15,412 bases of DNA. Source: Microcaldota archaeon. GTDB taxonomy: Archaea > Micrarchaeota > Micrarchaeia > Micrarchaeales > CABMGC01. Where the stretch lies: contig JAGWHG010000013.1 of NCBI GenBank assembly GCA_028866975.1, positions 1 through 15,412 of the forward strand, in the 5' to 3' direction. The notes beneath the pieces are model-generated. The model saw only the letters and a program-made list of their open reading frames with translations, ran no database searches and was not told the origin of the DNA. Of this stretch, positions 5,547 through 12,951 are shown piece after piece (the stretch's first letter is position 1; each line of letters opens with the position of its first letter). The translations under genes were made by a program, and so were the position numbers.

Positions 5547-6191
5547 CTACTTCGTCGTATGTTGGGCTATGGATCTTGCCAGCGCTTGGGTGCTCTCGAA
5601 CAGATAGTCGGGCTTTGCATCTATGAGTCTTGACTTTGGGTCCAGTCCGTTGCCCACTGCTGCGACCTTTACGTGGGCAAACTTTGCGGTGAATACATCG
5701 ATTGCCATGTCCCCAACGTAAAGGCACCGCTCCTTCTTAACACCGAGCTTCTTTGCTGCAATACCTATTCCTGCAGGATTTGGCTTGTAGACCTTGTATG
5801 CGCCCGCAGTCACTATTACATCGAAATACCTCTCAACGCCCAGATCGCGCAGCTCGTCTGCGACCCTGCGGTTTGCGCCGTCGCTGTATAGCGCTATCTT
5901 CTTGCCTTTGCTCTTGAGCTCTTTGAGCAGCTGCAGCGCGCCCTCGCGCAGCTTGGGCCGAAACATGCTGGTGTATAGGCCATAGATGAAATCCGCAGCC
6001 TTGGCCTCCCCTTCGTATTCTTCCATCTGCAGCCTTGTCGGCCTGGAAAACTCTTTTGAGTGCGATATGATGTATTGCGGATAGTACCTTTTCTTGAAAA
6101 AGTGGCTAAGGTAGACTATCAGGCTCGATGTACTAAGCGTTCCGTCCCAGTCGAATATGAACGCATCGAAATTTTTCGCAGAAAACCGCAT
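5547..6191 (-). CDS. HAD-superfamily phosphatase (phosphoglycolate phosphatase-like)
   Basis: A 214-residue haloacid dehalogenase-type hydrolase, probably removing phosphate from a small metabolite. All four motifs are present: motif I FDWDGT (nucleophile D14, acid D16), motif II LYSDG (S103), motif III lysine K136 in YKPNP, and motif IV VGDMAID (D161, D165) for Mg2+. The helical insert between motifs I and II (about 20-90) is a C1-type cap, as in phosphoglycolate phosphatase, pyrophosphatase PpaX and beta-phosphoglucomutase relatives. The substrate cannot be assigned. I trimmed the start to the ATG at 6191 because the longer frame to 6458 is antisense to the divergent nuclease gene and has no homology. 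The TATA box near 6218 predicts a leaderless transcript. Confidence 0.9.
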   Translation of the reverse strand: MRFSAKNFDAFIFDWDGTLSTSSLIVYLSHFFKKRYYPQYIISHSKEFSRPTRLQMEEYEGEAKAADFIYGLYTSMFRPKLREGALQLLKELKSKGKKIALYSDGANRRVADELRDLGVERYFDVIVTAGAYKVYKPNPAGIGIAAKKLGVKKERCLYVGDMAIDVFTAKFAHVKVAAVGNGLDPKSRLIDAKPDYLFESTQALARSIAQHTTK

Positions 6192-6212
6192 AAGGTTATT
6201 AAACTTCTCAAC

Positions 6213-6223
6213 TAATAAAAATA
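6213..6223. promoter_or_regulatory. Shared divergent promoter core, HAD gene and nuclease gene
   Basis: taataaaaata is AT-rich on both strands. It is 26 bases from the HAD ATG (6191) on the minus strand and predicts a plus-strand start near 6244, before the nuclease gene. A second plus-strand candidate is gttattaaac at about 6195-6204. Confidence 0.45.
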
Positions 6224-6266
6224 CGAGTGATGATTGAGGTAATCGCTGAGCTTTTTGCTGTGACGA

Positions 6267-7202
6267 TTGATAGGCGGTCTGACACTTAGGTTTTTTGCGG
6301 TGGAAGCGGGGAAGGGCGTTCTTGAGCGCCTCAAGAAGAACAGCATCCTTGCAACGGACATAGCGAGCCAGCAGTGGTGCGAGCTGCAGATGGAGCTCAA
6401 CTATGTCCACGGGCGCGAGCCAGCAAACAAGGCTATGGCCGCAGGCACAGTGGTCCACAAGAAGCTCCAGGCTGAAGTCTACACAACAATCAGCGTAGAG
6501 CCGCAGGGCTATGCCGACTTCTTGTACAAGGAGGCTTATGAGAACTATCTTTCGCTAAGGAGCCTAAACGAGAAGGGCATCGGCAGGGAGATAAAGGTCT
6601 ACGGCTCGATCAGTGGCTATAAGGTCTCCGGCAAGATCGACGAGCTCAAGAAGAATGACGGCAAGGTGATGATCGTCGAGACGAAGACCAAGTCGCTCAA
6701 CGGCAAGCTTGTCGAAAAGAACGAGGGCATAAAGGAGATTAGCGAGGCTACGATGCGCACGCACAAGATGCAGATAATGCTCTACAAGAAGCTGCTAGAC
6801 GACCTCAAGAGCAAGAACTACACTTATCAGAACTTCTACAACTCGTATGGCATAAAGAGGATGGCGCTTTCGGAGAAGTTTGTTGCGCAGCTTGACCTGC
6901 TCGACATAGACAAATCGCTTCGCACTTTCGATTCGCTCTATGGCGCGATGTATCAGCAGATATACGCAATGCCGGACATAAGCAACTCGCTGAGGCTCTC
7001 TTATGTGGACAGATACACGGGCAAGGAGTTTGCATCTGTGGACATAGATTATAATAAAGATTCCTTCGATAAGAGTCTTGAGGACGCAATGGTCTACTGG
7101 ACCGGCGGAAGGAGCGCAAGGCCCGTCGAGAAGGACGAGGCGTGGAAGTGCAATTTCTGCAGGTTCTACGGCAAAGAGTGCAAGGTGTGGTGGTCTAAGT
7201 GA
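6267..7202 (+). CDS. Exo5/Cas4-like RecB-family nuclease with 4Fe-4S cluster
   Basis: A protein of about 311 residues from the PD-(D/E)xK superfamily, closest in layout to Exonuclease V (Dem1/Exo5) and Cas4. Counting from 6267, the four likely iron-sulfur ligands are C38 (QQWCELQ), C295, C298 and C305 (CNFCRFYGKEC). Nuclease residues are H64 (GTVVHKKL), D125 (GKIDEL), E138 and K140 (VETKT), and the family motif Q169...Y173 (MQIMLY). The family degrades single-stranded DNA ends in repair. No cas genes are nearby, so a repair role is favoured over CRISPR adaptation. The start is uncertain: 6267 is TTG, and a GTG at 6300 would shorten the protein by 11 residues and keep every motif. It overlaps alaS by four bases (GTGA). 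Confidence 0.9.
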   Translation: MIGGLTLRFFAVEAGKGVLERLKKNSILATDIASQQWCELQMELNYVHGREPANKAMAAGTVVHKKLQAEVYTTISVEPQGYADFLYKEAYENYLSLRSLNEKGIGREIKVYGSISGYKVSGKIDELKKNDGKVMIVETKTKSLNGKLVEKNEGIKEISEATMRTHKMQIMLYKKLLDDLKSKNYTYQNFYNSYGIKRMALSEKFVAQLDLLDIDKSLRTFDSLYGAMYQQIYAMPDISNSLRLSYVDRYTGKEFASVDIDYNKDSFDKSLEDAMVYWTGGRSARPVEKDEAWKCNFCRFYGKECKVWWSK

Positions 7203-9871
7203 TACCAAAGGTTGACAAACTCGACAAGCCAACGCTGGCAAAGGAGTTCGGCAAGGATTACAAGGAGTACTACTGGGTCAAGCTGTTTGATGAGAAGGGC
7301 TACAAGAGATACACCTGCAAGAAGTGCGCCAGGAACTTTTGGAGCACTAAAGAGCGAACGCATTGCGCAGAGCATGATGTTTATTCATTCTTCAAGCAAA
7401 AGCCGTCCAAGATCGGATACGCCGAGTTCTGGAAGAGGTATTCCGATTTCTTTGTCAAGAACGGGCATGTGGAGGTGCCGCGCTACCCGGTAGTTAGCAG
7501 ATGGAGGCGCGACCTCTACTTCACGATAGCTAGCATCCAGGATTTCCAAAGGATAGAAAACGGCGTCATGGGCTTTGAGTATTCATCAAATCCCCTAATC
7601 GTTCCGCAGATATGCCTCAGGTTCGGCGACATCGAGAACGTGGGAGTTACCGGCAAGCATTTCACGGGCTTCATGATGGCGGGGCAGCACTCCTTCAACT
7701 ATCCGAAAGAGGGGTACTGGAAGGATCGTTGCATAGAGCTAAACTACAAGTTCCTTACCGATGTCCTTGGCGTAAAGAAGGAAGATCTGATTTATCACGA
7801 GGACGTGTGGGCGATGGGCGACTTCTCGGAATTCGGGCCCTCGCTTGAGAGCTTTGCCAATGGGATAGAGCTCGTCAACAGCGTGTTCACCCAGTTCGAG
7901 GTCGTCAATGGCAGGATAAGGGAACTGGAGAACAAGGTGATAGACGTCGGCTGGGGATTCGAGAGGCTGCTGTGGTACTACACAGGATACGACAATGCAT
8001 ACAGGGCGGTGTTTGCAGAAGAGATTGAGAGGCTTGGCAAGCGGCTCAAGCTGGATTTCGATGGCAAGCTGTTTAGGAAATTCGCAGAAGTTTCAGGAGA
8101 GCTAGACATTACCGAGGCAAAAGAGGCAAAGAGCAGGCTTGCGGAGCTGCTCAAGGCAAACGGCATCTCCTTTGAGGACTATGAGAGCAAGCTCAAGCCG
8201 CTGCATGCGTTCTATGCGGTGCTTGACCACACCAGAAGCTTGCTGTTTGCGATAAACGACGGCGCGCTGCCGTCCAACATCGGCGGCGGTTACAACCTGC
8301 GGCTGATACTTAGAAGGGCGCTCGAATTCATAAAGCGCTATGACTTCCCGATAACGATAACAGAGATCGCGGCGATGCAAGCAGACAGCATGAAGAATAT
8401 CTATCCAGAGCTCTCTGACGGGCTTGCGATCCTTGAGAAAGTCGTCGCCATAGAAGAGGAGCGCTACATCAGAAGCAGGCAGAACTCGGTGAAGATAATC
8501 GAGTCGATGATTGCAAAGAACAAGAAGTTCGGCGCAAAGGAGCTGCGCACGCTCTATGAGAGCAACGGGGTTACGCCGGAACTCCTGATTGACATCGCGG
8601 CGGAGAAGAAAGTGAAGCTCGAATTGCCCGAGAACTGGTATGAGTCGATACTCGAGGGGGATTTTGTCAAGAAGACCAAGGCAGAGAAGTTTGGCATCGA
8701 GCTGCCGCAGCTTCAAAAGACCGAACAGCTTTACTATGATTACGCCACCCAAGCAAATGCGAAGATTTTGTTTGCCTCGAAGAACTATGTCGTGCTAGAC
8801 AAGAGCCCATTCTATCCCGAAGGGGGCGGACAGCTTGCCGACCGGGGCGCGATAAATGGGGTGAAGGTGATCGATGCGCAGAAAATCGGCGACGTCATCG
8901 TGCATGTGATGGAGAGGGACATCGGCAAGGAGAAGGGCTTTGCTGCAGGGGGCAAGGCGCGCGCAGAGGTGGACATCGACAGAAGGAACAGGCTGATGAT
9001 ACACCACAGCGCAACGCACCTAATCAACGCATCGTCGCGGCAGGCTCTGGGCAAGCACATCTGGCAGGAGGGAACGCTCAAGGACTATGCAAAGGCGAGA
9101 ATCGACCTTACGCACTATGACAAGATGAGCGAGGACGAGGTCAAGAGCATAGAGAGGATTGCCAATTCGCACATAGCAGATGGCATCAAGGTAAAGGTAC
9201 AGTGGCTCGATCGCGGCGAAGCCGAATCGAAGTACGGTTTCGTTATCTACCAAGGGCACGGAGTGCCGTCAAAGACCATGAGGATTGTAACCATTGCTGA
9301 TAAGAACGGCAAGGTGTTCGACGCACAGGCGTGCGGAGGCCTTCATGTCGAGGGAAGGGAGAACAGCCTGGGGATGGTGAAGGTGATAGACGCATCTAGG
9401 GTGCACGATGGCGTAGACAGGCTCGAGTTCGTTGCCGGGCCTGCTGCGCTAGACTACTTCCAAAAAGCCGACCACGAGCTTGCAGAGGTTGCGCTTATGA
9501 TGAATGTCGAGAAGATGAAGAGCGCTGAAGCCGTCAGGAAGGCGCGAGAGGATTACAGCGAGATGTTCAAGAAGCTCAACTTGTCAAACGAGGTTATCGC
9601 AGAGCTCATGTCAGAGCAGCTTGCGGGCCGCGGGGTCATCGAGATAAACATGGGCAGGGCGCCGAGGGAGCTGATGAGAAAGGTCGGAACGACGCTGATC
9701 GATCGCGACAAGAAGGCCGTTGTGCTCTTCACGAATTCTGCGGGTGAGGTATTCTGCGCAGCCGGCGAAACTTCGGGCAAGAGCGCATCTGATTTTGTAA
9801 GGGAGAAATTAGGCAAGAGCTTCGTTGGTGGAGGATCGAAGAAGGTTGCCGAAGGGAGGATTGCTAAGTAG
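7199..9871 (+). CDS. alaS: Alanyl-tRNA synthetase, archaeal type
   Basis: An 890-residue enzyme that charges tRNA-Ala. The archaeal N-terminal extension has a putative zinc site (C40-x2-C43 and C56/H59). The class II aminoacylation core follows with GFEYSSNPLIVPQICLRF, TGFMMAGQHSFNYP and DVWAMGDFSEFGPSLE. The editing domain from about 520 carries H603-x3-H607 and C712-x3-H716, the four metal ligands used to clear mischarged Ser or Gly. The C-terminal oligomerisation domain ends SFVGGGSKKVAEGRIAK. Length matches archaeal AlaRS (about 890-915 residues). The start is GTG in the overlap GTGA with the nuclease stop, so the two genes are translationally coupled. Its last eight bases overlap the convergent PH-domain gene. 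Confidence 0.97.
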   Translation: MIPKVDKLDKPTLAKEFGKDYKEYYWVKLFDEKGYKRYTCKKCARNFWSTKERTHCAEHDVYSFFKQKPSKIGYAEFWKRYSDFFVKNGHVEVPRYPVVSRWRRDLYFTIASIQDFQRIENGVMGFEYSSNPLIVPQICLRFGDIENVGVTGKHFTGFMMAGQHSFNYPKEGYWKDRCIELNYKFLTDVLGVKKEDLIYHEDVWAMGDFSEFGPSLESFANGIELVNSVFTQFEVVNGRIRELENKVIDVGWGFERLLWYYTGYDNAYRAVFAEEIERLGKRLKLDFDGKLFRKFAEVSGELDITEAKEAKSRLAELLKANGISFEDYESKLKPLHAFYAVLDHTRSLLFAINDGALPSNIGGGYNLRLILRRALEFIKRYDFPITITEIAAMQADSMKNIYPELSDGLAILEKVVAIEEERYIRSRQNSVKIIESMIAKNKKFGAKELRTLYESNGVTPELLIDIAAEKKVKLELPENWYESILEGDFVKKTKAEKFGIELPQLQKTEQLYYDYATQANAKILFASKNYVVLDKSPFYPEGGGQLADRGAINGVKVIDAQKIGDVIVHVMERDIGKEKGFAAGGKARAEVDIDRRNRLMIHHSATHLINASSRQALGKHIWQEGTLKDYAKARIDLTHYDKMSEDEVKSIERIANSHIADGIKVKVQWLDRGEAESKYGFVIYQGHGVPSKTMRIVTIADKNGKVFDAQACGGLHVEGRENSLGMVKVIDASRVHDGVDRLEFVAGPAALDYFQKADHELAEVALMMNVEKMKSAEAVRKAREDYSEMFKKLNLSNEVIAELMSEQLAGRGVIEINMGRAPRELMRKVGTTLIDRDKKAVVLFTNSAGEVFCAAGETSGKSASDFVREKLGKSFVGGGSKKVAEGRIAK

Positions 9872-10436
9872 GCGCATTCCGAAGAGTTGGCTGGTCTGCG
9901 GTTGCTGGGCTGTTTGATTTTGCATTCACAGAATAAGCCATGCGCATGCCGCCATCCGAGCTTTGGTGCCTGTGGCATTCGGAGTCGACGAACTTTACCA
10001 ACGCCTCCGCCTCGTGCTGCTTGAGACCTGACACCCATTTCTTCTTCTCGCTTGCAAGCTCTGCGCCCCTCAGCCCGAAGTGCACGCTTGCGTACTTGAT
10101 GCCGTGCTCTAGGTCAATGCTGGTTATGTTCGGATACTGTATTATCTTGTAGCTCCTGTTAAGCTTGAGCGGGTCCCTCTTGGTTATTATGATTCGCTTG
10201 TTGGTTGCAAAAATTATTGACGGCGCCCATATGGATCCTCCGGGCCAGGTCCTGGCCTCGGCTGCCATGTGGACAAGCTCCTCGCCCTCCCCTAGCAGCG
10301 CGCTAGTTACGTTATGCAGCACACGGGCTTGCACCCAGTGCGTATTCTTGAACGTCCGAAACCCCTTTCGGATACTTTCACTCCCACATAGACGTGGTGC
10401 GAACTCCTTTATAGGTTTATTGTGCAGGTTATACAA
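9864..10436 (-). CDS. PH-domain (bPH-like) protein
   Basis: A protein of up to 190 residues with a bacterial-type PH fold at about 45-155: LLGEGEELVHMAAEA, then the turn SIWAPSIIFATNKRIIITKRD, the YKIIQYPNITSIDLEHG strand-loop and the final helix KQHEAEALVKFVDSE. The motif of a strand, 'ATNKRIII' and 'YPNITSIDLEHG' is typical of bPH domains. The tail (about 155-190) is polar and low-complexity. The partner is unknown; the domain often binds proteins or lipids. The start is uncertain. The longest frame begins at a TTG (10436), with GTG candidates at 10334 and 10322 that keep the whole domain. A TATA box near 10411 would favour the shorter forms. No membrane segment. It converges on alaS with an 8-base overlap. 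Confidence 0.82.
   Translation of the reverse strand: MYNLHNKPIKEFAPRLCGSESIRKGFRTFKNTHWVQARVLHNVTSALLGEGEELVHMAAEARTWPGGSIWAPSIIFATNKRIIITKRDPLKLNRSYKIIQYPNITSIDLEHGIKYASVHFGLRGAELASEKKKWVSGLKQHEAEALVKFVDSECHRHQSSDGGMRMAYSVNAKSNSPATADQPTLRNAPT
10407..10414. promoter_or_regulatory. Divergent TATA box, carS and PH-domain gene
   Basis: The core ctttatag is close to TATA-like on both strands. On the plus strand it predicts a start near 10437, about 21 bases before the carS GTG. On the minus strand it predicts a start near 10385. Confidence 0.45.
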
Positions 10437-10448
10437 CTATCGTAGTTT

Positions 10449-10452
10449 GGTG
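10449..10452 (+). promoter_or_regulatory. Shine-Dalgarno GGTG of carS
   Basis: GGTG lies five bases before the GTG start at 10458, the same spacing as at 3175-3178 and 5005-5008. It supports GTG as the true start. Confidence 0.55.
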
Positions 10453-10457
10453 GACAA

Positions 10458-10955
10458 GTGTCCGATATATACTCCGTCATAATTTACCCCATACTGTTTA
10501 TACTTCCCGCCTATGTGGCAAACGGCGCCCCTGTCCTCTTCGGCGGCGGAAGGCCAATAGACCTCGGGCGCAAGCTTGGCTCAAAGCCCGTCTTGGGCAA
10601 GAACAAGACATATCGGGGATTGATTGCGGGCATACTTGTGGGCACGCTGATAGGGTTCGGAGAGTCATACCTCCTTCCATTTATGCTCGCCATTGCAATA
10701 GCCGAAAGCCTCGGCACGCACTTTGGCGATCTTTTCGGCAGCTTTGTAAAGAGAAGGCTTGGGATGAAGTCGGGGCAGAGCAATGCGCTGATGGATCAGT
10801 ACCTGTTCGTGATATTTGCAATCCTGTTTGCAGCGCCGCTGGGCCACCTGCCGGAGATATGGGGAATAGTATTCATACTCATCATAACAGGCACGCTGCA
10901 CCTGCTTACCAACACAGTTGCGCACAGGCTAAAGCTCAAGGAAGTGCCCTGGTAA
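10458..10955 (+). CDS. carS: CDP-archaeol synthase
   Basis: A 165-residue integral membrane enzyme that transfers CTP to unsaturated archaetidic acid (DGGGP) to make CDP-archaeol, the precursor of archaeal phospholipid head groups. The family signature is complete: NGAPVLFGGGRPIDLGRKLGSKPVLGKNKTYRG is split here by position, with the GGGRPIDLG block at about residues 29-37 and GKNKTYRG at about 47-54. Four or five hydrophobic segments follow (IAGILVGTLIGFG, LLPFMLAIAIAESLG, YLFVIFAILFAAPLG, WGIVFILIITGTLHLLTN). SFVKRRLGMKSGQ and the terminal basic segment VAHRLKLKEVPW also fit the family. Length is normal. The GTG start has a GGTG site. It ends one base before the convergent site-2 protease gene. 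Confidence 0.96.
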   Translation: MSDIYSVIIYPILFILPAYVANGAPVLFGGGRPIDLGRKLGSKPVLGKNKTYRGLIAGILVGTLIGFGESYLLPFMLAIAIAESLGTHFGDLFGSFVKRRLGMKSGQSNALMDQYLFVIFAILFAAPLGHLPEIWGIVFILIITGTLHLLTNTVAHRLKLKEVPW

Positions 10956-10956
10956 T

Positions 10957-12411
10957 TTAGTGCGGGTAGAACCAGGGTATGATGTTGACTAGTATGGCAG
11001 CTAGTATCACGATTGCAAGGATCCTCAGCGACTTTGTATTCTTCAGCTTCAGCTTGAATATCTGCCAGCCGTCGAGCCCTGGCAGCGGAAGGAGGTTGAA
11101 CACCGCGACGAAGAAGTTGAGCAGGAAAGAGAGCGCAAGCACGACGTACACAAAATAGACAGCAGAGCTTGCAATCCCGCCGCTGGGGCCCACCGATTGC
11201 AATAGGTTTATGCCGATCTTGCCGCTGGAGTTGCTAATGATTGAATACTGCCCTTTGTCTGTTACCACATTCACAGAAGAGAATGGCTGCGGCTTTGGCA
11301 GCGCTTCTAGCTGGCTGAGGTTTTTAATCGCATGATCGTTCCACTGCAGTATCTGCGAGCCCGGTTGTATGATTCCAAATGCGGGCGCGTTTGCGGCAAC
11401 GGCGGATATTATCACCTTTTCCGAAATGAACCCGGGAAGAATGTATGTTATAACTGCAAGCAATAGTATGAAGGTGATGATTGCAGTGAGCATGTTTGCC
11501 GAGACTCCTGCAAGAAGTATCCTGCTCTGGTGCTCGGGTGATAGTCGCTTTACCTGCTTGTCATCTGGATCGACAAATGCTCCTATCGGTATGAATCCGA
11601 GGACCAGAAGGCCGATCTCCTTTATCTTCACTTTTGCGACCCGTGCAAGTATGCCGTGCGAGAACTCATGCACTATGAGTATTATCGCAAGCGTGACGAG
11701 GCCTGCTGCAAGTGGTAGCGTTATGCCGGGAAGCAAGGGCGCAACCCCGGGAATTTGCGAGCTTATGGTGCTGTAGTTGGGGCTGCTTGACGCGACGCTT
11801 GCAAGGAAGAGTGCCAACCCGTAGAGTATCGTCCCAGCTGCGTACATCAAAAGGCCTATTATCAGCATCACAAAGCCGCCGAAAAGTATCAGTGCGAGCA
11901 AAATGAAGAATATCGCCGTGAACTGCGGTTGCAGCACGGGCTGCTGCGGAGCGAGGCTGAATATCTGCGGCAGATTTATGAACTGCAGCGCAAGCCCGTA
12001 GTTGGGGATGAAGAAGTACATTATCCCGATTATCGAGGCAAGGCCGAGCGCAAGCATGCCCTTGCTTATCTGCTTTCTGAATACAAAATAGGAGATAAAC
12101 CCAAAACTGACTGCTATCCCCCAATCGGCAAATGCGATCCAGAACCTGGGATTCCATCTTGATATCTTGTCTATGAGGTTTATTCCAGACTTTCCTCCCA
12201 GAAGGTACGCGCCGAACATGTTGCGAAGGCCGTTGGCTTGTATTATTATGCCGCTGACTACGAACAGCAGCACGATTGCGGCTATCGCCGCTGTTGCGGC
12301 AGGCAATCCCGAGACCACTACTATGTAAAATGCGGCGATTCCAATTATTAGCGTCGCTGCGGTTATCATGCCTCGTGTGCTGCGCGATGGAAGCGCTTTT
12401 TTCTTTGCCAT
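10957..12411 (-). CDS. Site-2 protease family intramembrane metalloprotease (M50)
   Basis: A 484-residue polytopic membrane protein. The zinc site is HEFSH (H248, E249, H252) in a hydrophobic segment, and the third metal ligand is the D447 of LPLPGLDGW near the C-terminus. Between them are the GFIPIGAFVDPDD loop, membrane helices (LLAGVSANMLTAIITFILLLAV) and a PDZ-like domain at about 330-405 (AFGIIQPGSQILQWNDHAIKNLSQL). The N-terminal half adds several extra transmembrane segments, as in archaeal S2P homologues. Family members cut membrane-bound regulators inside the lipid bilayer; the substrate here is unknown. The ATG at 12411 (MAKKKAL) is chosen because upstream sequence is antisense to the MBF1 gene. 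Only about seven bases separate it from the predicted transcript start. Confidence 0.93.
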   Translation of the reverse strand: MAKKKALPSRSTRGMITAATLIIGIAAFYIVVVSGLPAATAAIAAIVLLFVVSGIIIQANGLRNMFGAYLLGGKSGINLIDKISRWNPRFWIAFADWGIAVSFGFISYFVFRKQISKGMLALGLASIIGIMYFFIPNYGLALQFINLPQIFSLAPQQPVLQPQFTAIFFILLALILFGGFVMLIIGLLMYAAGTILYGLALFLASVASSSPNYSTISSQIPGVAPLLPGITLPLAAGLVTLAIILIVHEFSHGILARVAKVKIKEIGLLVLGFIPIGAFVDPDDKQVKRLSPEHQSRILLAGVSANMLTAIITFILLLAVITYILPGFISEKVIISAVAANAPAFGIIQPGSQILQWNDHAIKNLSQLEALPKPQPFSSVNVVTDKGQYSIISNSSGKIGINLLQSVGPSGGIASSAVYFVYVVLALSFLLNFFVAVFNLLPLPGLDGWQIFKLKLKNTKSLRILAIVILAAILVNIIPWFYPH

Positions 12412-12440
12412 ATTGACCAGTGCCGAATTGTGTAAACGGA

Positions 12441-12449
12441 TTATATACT
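12441..12449. promoter_or_regulatory. Shared divergent TATA box, site-2 protease and MBF1
   Basis: ttatatact lies about 33 bases from both start codons (12411 on minus, 12478 on plus). The TATA-like sequence reads well on both strands, so one element may drive both genes in opposite directions with very short leaders. Confidence 0.5.
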
Positions 12450-12477
12450 TTATTAGATAGTTATAAATGGGGTTGAG

Positions 12478-12951
12478 ATGGAAAATTGCGAAATTTGCGG
12501 GAAGGAATCTGGCAAGCTTTTCCTTGCGCAGATAGAGGGGGCGAACATGTGGGTGTGCGGATCGTGCCTGACCGGCAAGAAGGTGATCAAGAGCGTAGAC
12601 TTTAGCAAGAAGGAGAACAGGCCGCAATACATCGGCAAGAAGGAAGAAGAGGAGATAGTCGAGCACTTCGGAGAGCAGATACGAAAGGCAAGGGAACGCT
12701 TGGGCCTTCCGATGAAGGTGCTTGCCGAGAGGATAAGCGAGAAGGAGAGCACGCTGATTAGGATAGAAAAGGAGAAGGGACAGCCGACAGATGCGCTCAG
12801 AAAGAAGCTGGAAAAAGAGCTTGGGATAAAGCTTGCAGTGAAGTTTGAAGGCAACGACATGTCCAGCGGGCCTAGGAAGGGCGCGCCGATTACACTCGGC
12901 GATGCCGCATTCAGCAAGGAGCAGATGGAGAAGGGAGAGGAGGGGGAGTAA
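12478..12951 (+). CDS. Archaeal multiprotein bridging factor 1 (MBF1)
   Basis: A 157-residue protein with an N-terminal zinc ribbon (C4-x2-C7 and C27-x2-C30) and a C-terminal XRE-type helix-turn-helix at about 62-118 (GEQIRKARERLGLPMKVLAERISEKESTLIRIEKE). This is the archaeal MBF1 layout. Archaeal MBF1 is linked to ribosome binding and translation more than to the TBP bridging of eukaryotes. After the HTH there is a polar tail with PRKGAPITLGDAAF, which resembles a conserved MBF1 tail, followed by an acidic end. Its stop TAA overlaps the start of fen1 by one base (TAATG), so the two are translationally coupled. The start has a purine-rich GGTTGAG immediately upstream. Confidence 0.93.
   Translation: MENCEICGKESGKLFLAQIEGANMWVCGSCLTGKKVIKSVDFSKKENRPQYIGKKEEEEIVEHFGEQIRKARERLGLPMKVLAERISEKESTLIRIEKEKGQPTDALRKKLEKELGIKLAVKFEGNDMSSGPRKGAPITLGDAAFSKEQMEKGEEGE

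Noticed and set aside
6192..6458. Longer start of the HAD gene
   Set aside because: Those 89 residues are antisense to the nuclease gene and HAD motif I normally lies near the N-terminus.
6267..7202. Nuclease as a CRISPR Cas4
   Set aside because: It has the Cas4/Exo5 motifs but there is no repeat array or other cas gene in the window, and its neighbour is alaS.
8102..8752. Long frame antisense to alaS (216 residues)
   Set aside because: It is a shadow of the well-supported alaS frame and shows no domain or promoter.
12412..12666. Longer start of the site-2 protease
   Set aside because: The extension is antisense to MBF1; the ATG at 12411 follows a TATA box at the right distance.
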